The position numbers and the translations under genes are program-made. The notes under the pieces were generated by a model. That model made no database searches. It had not been told where the DNA came from and worked only from the letters and a program-made list of their open reading frames with translations. Positions 1-9,296 of a stretch of DNA of 64,000 nt are shown here, piece after piece; positions within the stretch are counted from its first letter, which is position 1; every line of letters begins with the position of its first letter. The DNA is from Streptomyces bathyalis (GTDB taxonomy: Bacteria > Actinomycetota > Actinomycetes > Streptomycetales > Streptomycetaceae). Location of the stretch: assembly GCF_015910445.1 (NCBI RefSeq), contig NZ_CP048882.1, forward strand, positions 3,720,001 to 3,784,000, read 5' to 3'.

Positions 1-387
1 GCCGACCTCCCGGCCACCGGTCCGTCGTCAGGAGCGCCCCGCGGGGACCCAGAAGTCGCCGACCCTGGGAACGATTCACCCCGGCCTTCTGCTCGAACCG
101 CCGCCTCGGAAGCTGTGATCCGGGTGCACCGTCCAACATGTCGCCGTCGCCGAACGGTCTGCGGCGATCACCCGCCGCCTCCGTGCTGCGAGACTCCCCG
201 GCCCTGTTTCACGTGAAACCAGCGCCGAGTCCAACCACCGAGTGGGGACTCACCTCTCGCGCTTCATGCTTCTCGGTGCCGCTTTCATGAATGCCGCATC
301 CGTAGGTGCCGCACTTCTCGGCCCCGCGACACTCGCTGCCACACCTTCCCTCGGTCACGTCCCTGGCGGTGCACAGCCGCGCCTCGG
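1..387. other. intergenic region at left edge, one parS
   Basis: I find no convincing gene here. Open frames on both strands are short, interrupted by stops, and lack recognisable domains. In related chromosomes the next gene out is usually a thioredoxin, but no thioredoxin sequence is visible. The one clear element is a perfect parS site at 206-219. Confidence 0.5.
206..219. promoter_or_regulatory. parS: parS centromere site (perfect)
   Basis: The 14-bp palindrome GTTTCACGTGAAAC is exact. It is the Streptomyces parS consensus bound by ParB, which loads here and spreads to form the segregation complex near the origin. It lies downstream of the GNAT gene, outside any gene I can support. Confidence 0.95.
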
Positions 388-1005
388 TCACAACGGCCGA
401 AGCACTCGATCCTTCTGCACCGCTCCCAGCAATTGGTCGAGTGCCCGCTCCACGTCCTCCCGCCAGGAGACCGTCGAGCGCAACTCGAGCCGGAGTCTCG
501 GGAAGCTGTGATGCGGGCGGACGGTCTTGAAGCCGACCGCCAGCAGATGCTCCGCCGGGATCACACACGCCGGCTCCTTCCAGCGCGAGTCCCCGAACGC
601 CTCGATCGCCTTGAAGCCTCGCCGCAGCAGATCCTTCGCCACGGTCTGCACGATGACCCGTCCCAGTCCCTGTCCCTGGTACTCCGGCAACAGCGAGGCC
701 GTCATCAACTGAACGGCGTCAGGGGAGACCGGGCTCGTCGGAAACGCGAAGGACCGGGGGACGTACGCCGGAGGTGCGTACAGGACGAAGCCGACCGCCT
801 TCTCGTCCACGTAGACCACGCGTCCGCAGGACCCCCACTCCAGCAAGACCGCGGAGATCCATGACTCCTTCTCAACCTCAGGCCGCCCGGTTCGCACCGC
901 GGCCTCACCGCTGACGGGATCAAGCTCCCAGAACACGCAGGCGCGGCAACGCCCGGGAAGATCCGCGAGGTTGTCCAGTGTGAGCGGAACGAGCTGTCGC
1001 CCCAT
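388..1005 (-). CDS. GNAT family N-acetyltransferase
   Basis: A 205-residue protein of the GNAT fold, predicted to transfer an acetyl group from acetyl-CoA to an unidentified amine. The acetyl-CoA binding signature is visible as LLPEYQGQGLGRVIV near residues 106-120, preceded by a strand with VYVDEKAVGFVLY. It is the gene immediately downstream of parB, a position where a GNAT gene is commonly conserved in Streptomyces. The ATG at 1003-1005 lies inside the left arm of a perfect 23-bp inverted repeat (987-1039), and no good ribosome binding site precedes it, so translation may depend on how that hairpin folds. The substrate cannot be told from sequence. Confidence 0.85.
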   Translation of the reverse strand: MGRQLVPLTLDNLADLPGRCRACVFWELDPVSGEAAVRTGRPEVEKESWISAVLLEWGSCGRVVYVDEKAVGFVLYAPPAYVPRSFAFPTSPVSPDAVQLMTASLLPEYQGQGLGRVIVQTVAKDLLRRGFKAIEAFGDSRWKEPACVIPAEHLLAVGFKTVRPHHSFPRLRLELRSTVSWREDVERALDQLLGAVQKDRVLRPL

Positions 1006-1039
1006 GGATCCATCGTATCCATGGGGCGACAGCTCGTTC
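987..1039. repeat. perfect 23-bp inverted repeat with 7-nt loop at the GNAT start
   Basis: Positions 987-1009 and 1017-1039 are exact reverse complements, separated by CCATCGT. The left arm holds the first codons of the GNAT gene; the right arm is an inverted copy of those same codons. In RNA this would form a very stable hairpin that hides the start codon, and in DNA a possible cruciform. It lies between parB and the next gene of that strand, so it could also act as an attenuator or terminator. A fold-back sequencing or assembly artefact is possible. Confidence 0.9.
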
Positions 1040-1104
1040 TGGTTCTTGCGGGCCGGTATCGAAGTATCCGAGGTTCACCGCTCTCGCGGCTCCCGAGCAC
1101 AGAT

Positions 1105-2232
1105 TCAGTCCTCGCTCTCCTCCGCAGCCTCCTCTTCCGACTCCGCCGTCAATTGACCGAGCACTCGACCCTCGCCCGGGGCCAGCTGTCCGAGGATGCG
1201 CTCGAGATCGTCGACCGACGCGAACTCGACAACGATCTTCCCCTTCTTCTGGCCCAGGTCGACCTTCACCCGGGTCTCGAAGCGGTCCGAGAGACGGCCG
1301 GCCAGTTCGTCCAGCGCGGGGGACCGCTTTCCGGCGCGGGGGCCCTTCGACTTCGACGTGCTCTTCGGTGTGGAGCCGCCCGACATCGTGACGATCTCTT
1401 CCACCGCACGCACCGACAGCCCCTCGGCCACGATGCGATGAGCGAGGCGGTCCTGCTCCTCACCGTTCTCCACCGACAACAGCGCACGTGCGTGACCGGC
1501 GGACAGAACGCCTGCAGCCACACGCCGCTGCACCGATGGCGAAAGCCGCAGCAGCCGAAGCGTGTTGGAGACCTGCGGACGCGAGCGGCCGATCCGGTCG
1601 GCGAGCTGATCGTGCGTGCAGTTGAAGTCCTTCAGAAGCTGGTCGTAAGCGGCGGCTTCCTCAAGCGGGTTCAGCTGCGCACGATGCAGGTTCTCCAGGA
1701 GCGCGTCCAGGAGAAGCTTCTCGTCGTCGGTCGCCCGGACGATCGCCGGGATCCGCTCCAGCTCGGCCTCACGGCAGGCCCGCCAGCGCCGCTCACCCAT
1801 GATGAGCTCATAGCGCTCCGGCCCCAACTGCCGTACGACGACCGGCTGGAGAAGACCGACCTCCTTGATGGAGGTGACCAGTTCCGCCAGCGCGTCTTCG
1901 TCGAAGACCTCACGAGGCTGACGAGGGTTGGGGGTGATGGCCTCGAGCGGAACCTCTGCGAAGTGCGCCCCGGCGGGCACGACTTCGTTCGTGGAATCGT
2001 CGCCTTCGGCCCCGGACGTTTCACGTGGAACATCGTCGTGCGCCTCGCTGTCCGGCAGCGCGGTCACCTTCGCAGCCGCCACACCACGATCGGGCGGGAT
2101 CACGGGAACGGCGCTCGGTGACGTGGCTCCGTTGGAGTCGACCGAGGGACTCCCCTCATCGGCTCCGGGCGCCGGCGCCGCCGGAATCAGGGCACCCAGA
2201 CCCCGGCCGAGCCCCCTACGTCGATCACTCAC
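1105..2232 (-). CDS. parB: chromosome partitioning protein ParB
   Basis: A 375-residue ParB/Spo0J protein that binds parS and uses CTP to slide and spread, organising the origin region for segregation into spores. The N-terminus [14 protein letters not shown] is the conserved ParA-contacting peptide. The CTP-binding domain shows NPRQPRE near residue 100 and GERRWRA near 145, followed by [14 protein letters not shown]. The helix-turn-helix region includes [19 protein letters not shown] glycine/serine/lysine linker leads to the C-terminal dimerisation domain. The GTG start (2232-2230) overlaps the parA TGA by four bases, so the two are translationally coupled. A one-mismatch parS lies in this gene at 2018-2031. 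Confidence 0.97.
   Translation of the reverse strand: MSDRRRGLGRGLGALIPAAPAPGADEGSPSVDSNGATSPSAVPVIPPDRGVAAAKVTALPDSEAHDDVPRETSGAEGDDSTNEVVPAGAHFAEVPLEAITPNPRQPREVFDEDALAELVTSIKEVGLLQPVVVRQLGPERYELIMGERRWRACREAELERIPAIVRATDDEKLLLDALLENLHRAQLNPLEEAAAYDQLLKDFNCTHDQLADRIGRSRPQVSNTLRLLRLSPSVQRRVAAGVLSAGHARALLSVENGEEQDRLAHRIVAEGLSVRAVEEIVTMSGGSTPKSTSKSKGPRAGKRSPALDELAGRLSDRFETRVKVDLGQKKGKIVVEFASVDDLERILGQLAPGEGRVLGQLTAESEEEAAEESED
2018..2031. promoter_or_regulatory. parS: degenerate parS-like site inside parB
   Basis: GTTTCACGTGGAAC differs from the perfect palindrome by a single base in the right half. It lies in the N-terminal coding part of parB. With three perfect sites close by, it is probably a weaker ParB site. 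Base position is certain; binding is inferred. Confidence 0.7.
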
Positions 2233-3302
2233 TGCGTCCCCTCCGGCATGGTGCTGTTCTGCTGTTGCTGCAGCTGCTGTACGGACTCGTCGTGCCGCTG
2301 CTTCACGTTCGGATCGCGCAACGCGATCTCACGAGCAGCCTCGAGATAGGACAGCGAACCGCTCGAACCAGGATCGTAGGTCAGCACTGTCTGGCCGTAG
2401 CTCGGGGCCTCCGAGATACGCACCGAGCGCGGAATGTTGGTCCGGAGCACCTCTGCGCTGAAGTGGCTGCGCACCTCATCAGCAACCTGCGAGGCAAGCC
2501 GTGTCCGGCCGTCGTACATGGTGAGGATGATCGTCGAGACGTGCAGTCGCGTGTTGAGGTGGCCCTTGACGAGATCGACGTTGCGGAGGAGCTGCCCCAG
2601 ACCCTCCAGGGCGTAGTACTCACACTGAATCGGGATGAGGACCTCGGCACCGGCGACCAACGCATTGACCGTCAGCAATCCGAGGGAAGGCGGACAGTCG
2701 ATCAAGACGTAGTCCAGCGGCTGCTCGTATGCGCTGAGCGCTCGTTGGAGACGGCTCTCCCGTGCGACCAGCGACACCAATTCGATCTCCGCACCGGCGA
2801 GATCGATGGTGGCGGGTGCGCAGAAGAGCCCCTCCACGTCCGGTACGGGCTTGACGACGTCGGCCAGCGGCATGCTTTCGACCAAGACGTCGTAGATCGA
2901 CGGAACTTCCGAATGGTGGTCGACGCCCAGGGCCGTCGACGCATTCCCCTGGGGGTCAAGGTCGATCACGAGGACCCGGGCGCCATGCAGGGCCAGGGAG
3001 GCGGCCAGGTTCACGGTGGTGGTGGTCTTCCCGACTCCACCCTTCTGGTTGGCCACGACCATGACCCGCGTCTGCTCGGGCCTCGGAAGGCCTTCGCCGG
3101 CGCGGTTCATCGCCTCTACCGCCTGCTGGGCGGCGCGACCGATCGGCGTATCGTCCATCGGGGGCGGAGTTTCACGTGAAACATCCACCGATTCTGAACG
3201 GGGGCCGGGGACCGGGTCGGCCATCGGTCCCGCGGTATTGGCGTCGGACCGCAACGGTTCACTCTCCTCGACATAAGGCTCGTGCTGAACAGAGCCTGCC
3301 AT
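2229..3302 (-). CDS. parA: chromosome partitioning ATPase ParA
   Basis: ParA/Soj-type deviant Walker ATPase that recruits and positions ParB-parS complexes, notably in sporulating hyphae. The deviant Walker A motif KGGVGKTT follows a charged, disordered N-terminal tail of about 100 residues; LIDCPPSLG is the Walker A-prime motif, and DLDPQGNAS is also present. The frame stays open to a GTG at 3482. I prefer the ATG at 3302 (357 aa) because the extra stretch is low in complexity and its translated parS site (FHVK) would be coding only by accident, but no strong ribosome binding site settles it. Coupled to parB by a 4-base overlap. Confidence 0.93.
   Translation of the reverse strand: MAGSVQHEPYVEESEPLRSDANTAGPMADPVPGPRSESVDVSRETPPPMDDTPIGRAAQQAVEAMNRAGEGLPRPEQTRVMVVANQKGGVGKTTTTVNLAASLALHGARVLVIDLDPQGNASTALGVDHHSEVPSIYDVLVESMPLADVVKPVPDVEGLFCAPATIDLAGAEIELVSLVARESRLQRALSAYEQPLDYVLIDCPPSLGLLTVNALVAGAEVLIPIQCEYYALEGLGQLLRNVDLVKGHLNTRLHVSTIILTMYDGRTRLASQVADEVRSHFSAEVLRTNIPRSVRISEAPSYGQTVLTYDPGSSGSLSYLEAAREIALRDPNVKQRHDESVQQLQQQQNSTMPEGTQ
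3169..3182. promoter_or_regulatory. parS: parS site (perfect) inside parA
   Basis: Exact GTTTCACGTGAAAC in the region coding for the disordered N-terminal tail of ParA. Placing it in a poorly constrained protein segment lets the DNA site be kept without harming the protein. Confidence 0.95.
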
Positions 3303-3442
3303 GTTTTCGGTGTCATGAACCAGCGAGCCCCGCTCAGTTGTGGATGAATCCACCGAGGAGCGGGGCTTCGACGCAGATTTCCGGTCGCGCTGCGCGGCTT
3401 GAGCGCGACCCCGGCTGATGATTCCTTGCAAGAGAGAGCGGC

Positions 3443-3456
3443 GTTTCACGTGAAAC
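3443..3456. promoter_or_regulatory. parS: parS site (perfect) upstream of parA
   Basis: Exact GTTTCACGTGAAAC. With the parA start at 3302 this site is in the upstream leader, where bound ParB could affect parAB transcription. It would be coding only if the longer GTG start at 3482 were used. Confidence 0.95.
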
Positions 3457-3555
3457 ACGATGCACACTCGGGCACCGCACACCAGGACGACACACCGTAA
3501 CGCATAGTCTTAAGAGCTTTTTTGGAGTAAACGGACATCCCTTTCGGCGGGACAG

Positions 3556-4341
3556 TCAGCGCTGGCGCCGTCCACCCCGTGCCGCACGTCCCCGTGCCTT
3601 CTGAGCCTTCGCCCTGCGCGCGGCGAAGCGCACTCCGCCGGGGCTCTCCCCGACCTCCGCGCGTACGACAGTCGAGAGTGGATCCACAACGCCGGTGCCA
3701 ACCTGGACCACCGATGTGTCCACGACGCCGAGCTTGTGCAGGGCGTCGCGGGCACCCTTCAGCTCTTCCTCGGCGGTGTCGCCCTTGATCGCGAGCATCT
3801 CTCCGTACGGACGGAGCAACGGGATGCCCCAGCCCGCCAAGCGGTCCAGCGGTGCGACGGCCCGAGCGGTGACCACGTGCACGGGCTGGATCGCGCCGAG
3901 CATCTCCTCCGCGCGGCCGCGCGCGACCGACACATGCTCCAGCCCCAGAAGCTCGACGACCTCCTCGAGGAACGTCGTGCGCCGCAGCAGAGGCTCCAGC
4001 AGAGTGATGTCGAGATCCGGGCGTACGAGAGCCAGGGGGATTCCGGGCAGTCCCGCACCCGAACCCACGTCACAGACCGTCACGCCCTCCGGGACGATCT
4101 CCGAGAGGACCGCGCAGTTCAGGAGGTGCCGCTCCCACAGCCGGGGCACCTCCCGCGGGCCGATCAGGCCACGGCGCACGCCCACGTCCGCGAGCAGCTC
4201 CGCATAGCGCTCCACGTCCGGGAGGTACTCGCCGAAGAGTTTCCGTGCCGCCTCGGGCGCCGGTGCGAGCTTCGACAGCTCGCTGAATTCCGCCGGGCCA
4301 CCCTCGGGCGGCCCGGCCTGCCCCACCGACCCGTCGGTCAC
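3556..4341 (-). CDS. rsmG: 16S rRNA (guanine-N7)-methyltransferase RsmG (GidB)
   Basis: A 261-residue class I SAM-dependent methyltransferase that modifies G527 in the 16S rRNA 530 loop. The SAM-binding loop is CDVGSGAGLPGIPLAL around residues 90-105, and TARAVAPL follows near residue 160. A basic C-terminal tail rich in Arg, Lys and Ala is typical of actinobacterial members. The GTG start overlaps the jag stop by 4 bases, placing it last in the rnpA-yidD-yidC-jag-rsmG operon. In Streptomyces, loss of this gene is known to give low-level streptomycin resistance and altered antibiotic production. Confidence 0.95.
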   Translation of the reverse strand: MTDGSVGQAGPPEGGPAEFSELSKLAPAPEAARKLFGEYLPDVERYAELLADVGVRRGLIGPREVPRLWERHLLNCAVLSEIVPEGVTVCDVGSGAGLPGIPLALVRPDLDITLLEPLLRRTTFLEEVVELLGLEHVSVARGRAEEMLGAIQPVHVVTARAVAPLDRLAGWGIPLLRPYGEMLAIKGDTAEEELKGARDALHKLGVVDTSVVQVGTGVVDPLSTVVRAEVGESPGGVRFAARRAKAQKARGRAARGGRRQR

Positions 4342-4856
4342 GGCAGCACGACCACGCAGCGCTGCGGTTCCTCGCCCTCGGACTCGCTGCGCAGCCCCGC
4401 CGCCTTCACAGCGTCGTGGACGACCTTGCGCTCGAACGGAGTCATCGGCCGCAGCTTCACGGGCTCACCCGAGCCCTTCGCGTCCTGCGCCGCCTTGGCC
4501 CCCAGCTCCGCGAGCTCCTCGCGCTTGCGGGCCCGGAAGCCGGCGATGTCCAGCATCAGCCTGCTGCGGTCACCCGTCTCCCGGTGCACCGCGAGCCGAG
4601 TCAGCTCCTGCAGCGCCTCCAGGACCTCACCCTCACGGCCCACCAGCTTCTGAAGATCACGGCTGGAACCCTCGTTGATGATCGACACCGCGGCACGGTC
4701 GGCCTCGACGTCCATGTCGATATCACCGTCGAGGTCGGCGATGTCGAGCAGACCCTCGAGGTAGTCCGCCGCGATCTCGCCCTCCTGCTCCAGATGGGAG
4801 AGCGAGTCCCCCTCGTCCGAAGCAGTCGTGCCAGTGGTGTCCGTCGTCTCCGTCAC
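4338..4856 (-). CDS. jag: Jag/KhpB-type RNA-binding protein (KH and R3H domains)
   Basis: A 172-residue RNA-binding protein. After an acidic N-terminus with DLDGDIDMDVEAD, the KH-like domain contains the loop LVGREGEVLEALQELTRL (about residues 71-88). The C-terminal R3H domain carries LRPMTPFERKVVHDAV. The family is found next to yidC and has been linked to cell wall and RNA regulation in Gram-positive bacteria. It lies 18 bases downstream of yidC and overlaps rsmG by 4 bases. Confidence 0.92.
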   Translation of the reverse strand: MTETTDTTGTTASDEGDSLSHLEQEGEIAADYLEGLLDIADLDGDIDMDVEADRAAVSIINEGSSRDLQKLVGREGEVLEALQELTRLAVHRETGDRSRLMLDIAGFRARKREELAELGAKAAQDAKGSGEPVKLRPMTPFERKVVHDAVKAAGLRSESEGEEPQRCVVVLP

Positions 4857-4874
4857 GCCGTGGGCTCCTTCTCG

Positions 4875-6014
4875 CTACTTCTTGGAGGGGTGCTTGGGGC
4901 GCTGCGCTCCACCCTTGCGCTGCTGCCCCGACTTCTTCTGTCCCGACTTCTGTCCGGACTTCTGCCCGGGCTTCTTGGCCTGCTGGCTCGCTGCGGCCCC
5001 ACCGGAGCCTCCCGCGGGAGCCTCGTCGCCGGCACCCTCCTTCTCCAGGGAAGCCGATCCGCCGGAGCCGGGCTTGGCCTGCTGGCGCTGGGACTTGCTC
5101 TGCCGCTTGGGCTGCTGACGCTTCGCGCGCGCCGCCTCCACGGCCTCCCGCGCCTCGACCTCCTTCGGGTCCTCCTTCAGCTTGCCCGCGGCCCGCAGCT
5201 TCTCCTGACGCTGCTTGAAGGCGAGGGAGCCCGGCGTCGGATTGCGCTTGATGACGAACATCTGCTGGCCGAGCGTCCAGACGTTGGTGGTCAGCCAGTA
5301 GATGAGAACACCCACGGGGAAGTTGATGCCGAAGACGGCGAACATGACCGGGAAGACGTACATCAGCATCTTCTGCTGCTGCATGAACGGCGTCTTCACC
5401 GTCAGGTCGACGTTCTTCGTCATCAGCTGGCGCTGCGTGTAGAACTGCGACGCCGACATCATGACGATCATGACGACCGTGACGACGCGCACATCCGTCA
5501 GAGCGGCACCCAGCTCGGCGACCTTATCCGCGCTGTCCAGGAACTTCGCTGCGATCGGCGCGCCGAAGACCGACGCGTTACGGGCGCTGTCCACCTGCTC
5601 CGCGGTGAGGACGCCCACGGGCCGGTTGTTCGCGATGTGGTTCAGCACCTGGAAGAGCGCGATGAAGAAGGGCGACTGCGCCAGGATCGGCAGACAGCTG
5701 GAGAGCGGGTTGGTCCCCGTCTCCTTGTACAGCTTCATCATCTCTTCGGACTGACGCTGCTTGTCGCTCTTGTAGCGCTCCTGGATCGCCTTCATCTTCG
5801 GCTGGAGCGCCTGCATGTTCCGGGTCGACTTGATCTGCTTCACGAAAAGCGGGATCAGGCAGATCCGGATCAGCACCACCAGGAAGAAGATGGACAGACC
5901 CCAGGCCCATCCGCTGCTCTGGGCGAAGACCAGGCTGAACAGCGAGTGGAACTGGACAATGATCCAGGAGACAGCGGTATAGAGAGGACTCAGGATCGTG
6001 TCCAGGAAGTTCAT
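4875..6014 (-). CDS. yidC: membrane protein insertase YidC
   Basis: A 379-residue YidC/Oxa1 insertase that places proteins in the inner membrane alone or with SecYEG. It starts [17 protein letters not shown]; a first membrane helix is followed by the conserved insertase core, including the hairpin segment [19 protein letters not shown], and further helices such as [20 protein letters not shown]. The long C-terminal tail is very basic and rich in Lys, Gln and Gly, and may contact ribosomes. I choose the ATG at 6012-6014, which overlaps the yidD stop; an upstream extension in the same frame would lie within yidD. Confidence 0.96.
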   Translation of the reverse strand: MNFLDTILSPLYTAVSWIIVQFHSLFSLVFAQSSGWAWGLSIFFLVVLIRICLIPLFVKQIKSTRNMQALQPKMKAIQERYKSDKQRQSEEMMKLYKETGTNPLSSCLPILAQSPFFIALFQVLNHIANNRPVGVLTAEQVDSARNASVFGAPIAAKFLDSADKVAELGAALTDVRVVTVVMIVMMSASQFYTQRQLMTKNVDLTVKTPFMQQQKMLMYVFPVMFAVFGINFPVGVLIYWLTTNVWTLGQQMFVIKRNPTPGSLAFKQRQEKLRAAGKLKEDPKEVEAREAVEAARAKRQQPKRQSKSQRQQAKPGSGGSASLEKEGAGDEAPAGGSGGAAASQQAKKPGQKSGQKSGQKKSGQQRKGGAQRPKHPSKK

Positions 6015-6304
6015 CAGGCTCCTTGGGCGTTGGACTGGGTCCGGTACTGCTGCCAGCGGTAACGCAGCCGCTGGTGCCAAACCGGATGCTTCCGGGCGGG
6101 GACGTGGTCGACGCCACCGGGGGACCAGGGATTACAGCGCAGGATGCGCCAGGCCGTGAGTGCCGTACCTTTCACGGCGCCGTGCCGCGCGATGGCCGCG
6201 TAGCCATAGTGAGAACACGACGGGTAGTACCGGCACACCGGCCCGAGCATCGGGCTGATGGTCCACTGATACAACTTGATCAACCACAGCAGGGGGTACT
6301 TCAT
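6014..6304 (-). CDS. yidD: membrane protein insertion efficiency factor YidD
   Basis: A 96-residue YidD protein that helps insertion and folding of YidC substrates at the inner face of the membrane. The family signature is clear: [27 protein letters not shown] with its paired cysteines, then [18 protein letters not shown] (residues 50-70). It overlaps rnpA by 4 bases at its start and yidC by 1 base at its end, so the three are coupled. Confidence 0.96.
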   Translation of the reverse strand: MKYPLLWLIKLYQWTISPMLGPVCRYYPSCSHYGYAAIARHGAVKGTALTAWRILRCNPWSPGGVDHVPARKHPVWHQRLRYRWQQYRTQSNAQGA

Positions 6305-6678
6305 GACGGAGGCCTTCCAAGCAGCCGCCCGAGAGCGGCGTCCAGGTCGCGCACCAACTCGTCATGGTCTGCTTCACCCGCGCCCGGCAACGCCCGTACG
6401 ACAACCAGGCTACCTGGCGCCAACTCGTCCATTCGGTCGCGCACCAGATGCCGCAGCCGGCGCTTGACGCGGTTGCGCACGACCGCGTTCCCGACCGCCT
6501 TGCTCACGACGAAACCCGCACGCGCCGGGGGAGCGTCTCCCCCCGCCTCGTGCGGGTCCGATGAGTTGCTGTTGCTGCGAAGGTGGACGACGAGAAGCGG
6601 GCGACCCGCCCGGCGTCCTCGGCGTACCGCGGCCGCGAAGTCCTCGCGCCGCCTCAGCCGGTTCTCGGTAGGCAGCAC
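6301..6678 (-). CDS. rnpA: ribonuclease P protein component
   Basis: A 125-residue RNase P protein subunit that binds the catalytic RNA to trim tRNA 5' ends. It begins [14 protein letters not shown], and the RNR signature is visible as [16 protein letters not shown] near residues 63-78. GTG start at 6676-6678. It lies 23 bases after rpmH, the usual pairing, and overlaps yidD by 4 bases. Confidence 0.96.
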   Translation of the reverse strand: MLPTENRLRRREDFAAAVRRGRRAGRPLLVVHLRSNSNSSDPHEAGGDAPPARAGFVVSKAVGNAVVRNRVKRRLRHLVRDRMDELAPGSLVVVRALPGAGEADHDELVRDLDAALGRLLGRPPS

Positions 6679-6701
6679 GTCATGGACCGGTGGTCAGGCG
6701 C

Positions 6702-6839
6702 TCAAGCCGACAGACGGCCGCGACCCTTGCTGCGGCGGTTCGCGATGATCGCGCGGCCGGCGCGGGTACGCATGCGCAGCCGGAAGCCGTGGGTCTTCGC
6801 GCGGCGGCGGTTGTTCGGCTGGAAGGTGCGCTTGCTCAC
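6702..6839 (-). CDS. rpmH: 50S ribosomal protein L34
   Basis: A 45-residue protein starting at GTG 6837-6839. It begins [18 protein letters not shown] and continues with [20 protein letters not shown], matching bacterial L34 along its whole length. It is a basic protein of the large ribosomal subunit. First gene of the rpmH-rnpA-yidD-yidC-jag-rsmG cluster, reading away from dnaA. Confidence 0.97.
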   Translation of the reverse strand: MSKRTFQPNNRRRAKTHGFRLRMRTRAGRAIIANRRSKGRGRLSA

Positions 6840-7269
6840 TCGGGGGCTCCAGGAAAGCTTCGTGTCCCACGGTGGTCGCGGGAGATGGGCGTGTGGCGTC
6901 GACAGGCTGTCACCGTGCGCCCACGAGTAGCTCGCAACGCCCGAGTGTGCACCGCTTCATGATCCGTGAAGAATCTCAAGGATCTTGCCCATCGGAGGCA
7001 TGCGGCAGCAGCCATCGACAACTCGACCTCGTTACGGTACGCGGGGCTACGCCGTTCGGTCAAACCACAGAAGGCCCGTCACGAGGCCCCGCACGGGGCC
7101 CGCACGCCACTCGTGCACAGCCTGTGGACAACGACTTGAATGCAGCGCGTCGCCCTGACTACCGTGATTGAACTCCCATCCCTCCCGACCGTCCGCAGAA
7201 CCACACATTCGTGGGATCTGGCCGGCTTCACCGAACCATCACATCCAGCGAGCGAGAGAAGCGTGACCT
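6840..7269. other. divergent rpmH-dnaA promoter region
   Basis: This 430-base gap separates the divergent rpmH and dnaA genes and must hold both promoters. I see no coding sequence. A perfect DnaA box is present on the minus strand at 7123-7131, fitting DnaA autoregulation. A GAGAGAAG stretch just before the GTG at 7270 probably serves as the dnaA ribosome binding site. Confidence 0.7.
7123..7131 (-). promoter_or_regulatory. DnaA box upstream of dnaA
   Basis: TGTGGACAA reads TTGTCCACA on the minus strand, the preferred Streptomyces DnaA box. It is about 140 bases before the dnaA start. DnaA binding here would repress its own transcription, as known in S. lividans and S. coelicolor; this is inferred from position. 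Confidence 0.8.
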
Positions 7270-9234
7270 GTGGCTGACCTGCCTGCCGATCTTGCCGCAG
7301 TGTGGCCACGAGTGCTGGAACATCTCCTCTCGGACGGCCAGGGCGTCGAAGCCAAGGACCAGCGCTGGCTGCGCGAGGCCCAGCCGCTCGTCCTCGTGTC
7401 GGGCACGGCGCTCCTCGGCGTGCCGAACGAGTACGCGAAGGGTGTTCTGGAGGGCCGCCTCTCACCCGTGATCAGCGACGCTCTCAGCCGCGAGTGCCAG
7501 CAGCCCATCCGGCTCGCGATCACCGTGACGGGACCCGCGCCGGAGTCGTCAGCCCAGTCCGCGGCCACCGATGCGGCGGCCGCCGCCGCTGCCGCGGCCG
7601 GAGCGGATTCGCAGCACATCTCACCGTCCGTCCCGGCTCAGCACACGCCAGCCCCCCACGAGGGCTCCGGCCCGGCGAGCCAGGACCGCGGCGGCAGCGG
7701 CTATGACGGCGGCGGGTACGACAGCGGCGGATACGGGGGCAGCAGGTACGAGGGCTACGAGACCCGCGACCTGCCCAGCCCGCGCCCCGCCTACCCGGAA
7801 TACCCGGAGGCGCCGCGTCAGACCGGCGCCTGGCCGCAACACCAGCGCGACCAGTACGCCCCCCAGAACCAGCAGACGCACCACGCGCAGCAGCAGACGC
7901 ACCCCCAGCAGACACAGCAGCCGCACCAGCAGCAGCCGTACGAACAGCACTACGACCAGCACCGGGCGCCGCACCAGCAGCAGTACGAGCGGCCTCAGCC
8001 GTCGTACGAGTCCTACGAGCACCAGCGCCAGGCCCAGCAGCAACTGCCGCCACCGCAGGGCCAGATGCCGCAGGCGCAGGTGCCGCCACAGGGCCAGCCG
8101 CCCGCCCCGCGCTACGACGGCCCCTCACAACTGCCCGCGTCCAGCGGCGCTCCGGGGCCTCTCGCCGCGCAGCCCGCGCCGGCCACGGGGCCGGGCGAGC
8201 CGACGGCACGCCTGAACCCGAAGTACCTCTTCGACACCTTCGTCATCGGCGCGTCCAACCGCTTCGCGCACGCCGCGGCGGTCGCTGTCGCCGAGGCCCC
8301 GGCCAAGGCGTACAACCCGCTCTTCATCTACGGGGAGTCGGGCCTCGGCAAGACGCACCTGCTGCACGCGATCGGTCACTACGCCCGGAGCCTCTACCCG
8401 GGGACGCGGGTGCGCTATGTGAGCTCCGAGGAGTTCACCAACGAGTTCATCAACTCCATCCGCGACGGCAAGGCGGACGCGTTCCGCAAGCGCTACCGCG
8501 ACATGGACATCCTGCTCGTGGACGACATCCAGTTCCTGGCCGACAAGGAGTCGACGCAGGAGGAGTTCTTCCACACCTTCAACACGCTGCACAACGCGAA
8601 CAAGCAGATCGTGCTCTCCAGCGACCGCCCTCCGAAGGCGCTCGTCACGCTGGAGGACCGGCTCCGCAACCGCTTCGAGTGGGGCCTGATCACGGACGTG
8701 CAGCCGCCGGAGCTTGAGACGCGCATCGCGATCCTCCGCAAGAAGGCGGTGCAGGAGCAGCTGAACGCACCGCCCGAGGTGCTGGAGTTCATCGCGTCGC
8801 GGATCTCCCGCAACATCCGCGAACTCGAAGGCGCGCTCATCCGCGTCACCGCGTTCGCCTCGCTCAACAGGCAGCCCGTCGACCTCGGGCTGACCGAGAT
8901 CGTCCTCAAGGACCTGATCCCCGGTGGTGAGGACGCGACCCCGGAGATCACCGCGTCGGCCATCATGGCGGCCACCGCCGACTACTTCGGCCTGACCGTC
9001 GACGACCTGTGCGGCTCCTCCCGCAGCCGCGTCCTCGTGACGGCCAGGCAGATCGCCATGTACCTGTGCCGCGAGCTCACGGACCTGTCACTGCCGAAGA
9101 TCGGCAGCCAGTTCGGCGGCCGCGACCACACGACGGTCATGCATGCGGACCGGAAGATCCGGGCGCTCATGGCCGAGCGGCGCTCCATCTACAACCAGGT
9201 CACCGAGCTCACCAACCGCATCAAGAACGCCTGA
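7270..9234 (+). CDS. dnaA: chromosomal replication initiator protein DnaA
   Basis: A 654-residue initiator that binds DnaA boxes in oriC and opens the duplex. Domain I (about 1-95) begins [19 protein letters not shown]. Domain II is an exceptionally long, Gln/Pro/Tyr/His-rich linker (about 100-315), a known Streptomyces feature. The AAA+ domain III has Walker [15 protein letters not shown] from residue 355 and Walker [15 protein letters not shown] near 415. Domain IV carries the DNA-binding signature [20 protein letters not shown] and [10 protein letters not shown] near the C-terminus. GTG start. A rho-independent-type hairpin follows at 9265-9296. Confidence 0.98.
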   Translation: MADLPADLAAVWPRVLEHLLSDGQGVEAKDQRWLREAQPLVLVSGTALLGVPNEYAKGVLEGRLSPVISDALSRECQQPIRLAITVTGPAPESSAQSAATDAAAAAAAAAGADSQHISPSVPAQHTPAPHEGSGPASQDRGGSGYDGGGYDSGGYGGSRYEGYETRDLPSPRPAYPEYPEAPRQTGAWPQHQRDQYAPQNQQTHHAQQQTHPQQTQQPHQQQPYEQHYDQHRAPHQQQYERPQPSYESYEHQRQAQQQLPPPQGQMPQAQVPPQGQPPAPRYDGPSQLPASSGAPGPLAAQPAPATGPGEPTARLNPKYLFDTFVIGASNRFAHAAAVAVAEAPAKAYNPLFIYGESGLGKTHLLHAIGHYARSLYPGTRVRYVSSEEFTNEFINSIRDGKADAFRKRYRDMDILLVDDIQFLADKESTQEEFFHTFNTLHNANKQIVLSSDRPPKALVTLEDRLRNRFEWGLITDVQPPELETRIAILRKKAVQEQLNAPPEVLEFIASRISRNIRELEGALIRVTAFASLNRQPVDLGLTEIVLKDLIPGGEDATPEITASAIMAATADYFGLTVDDLCGSSRSRVLVTARQIAMYLCRELTDLSLPKIGSQFGGRDHTTVMHADRKIRALMAERRSIYNQVTELTNRIKNA

Positions 9235-9264
9235 GCACGCCGCTCGACCGCGGCGCTTCTCCAC

Positions 9265-9296
9265 GAGCCCCCTGGGAGCCAACTCCTCGGGGGCTC
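9265..9296 (+). terminator. terminator hairpin after dnaA
   Basis: GAGCCCCC (9265-9272) pairs exactly with GGGGGCTC (9289-9296). It lies 30 bases after the dnaA stop and is followed by TTCG without a long T run, as is common in high-GC actinobacteria. Confidence 0.7.

Noticed and set aside
3303..3482. Longer ParA from GTG 3482
   Set aside because: The added segment includes a parS site and is low in complexity, unlike ParA sequence. Not fully excluded because the ATG 3302 also lacks a strong ribosome binding site.
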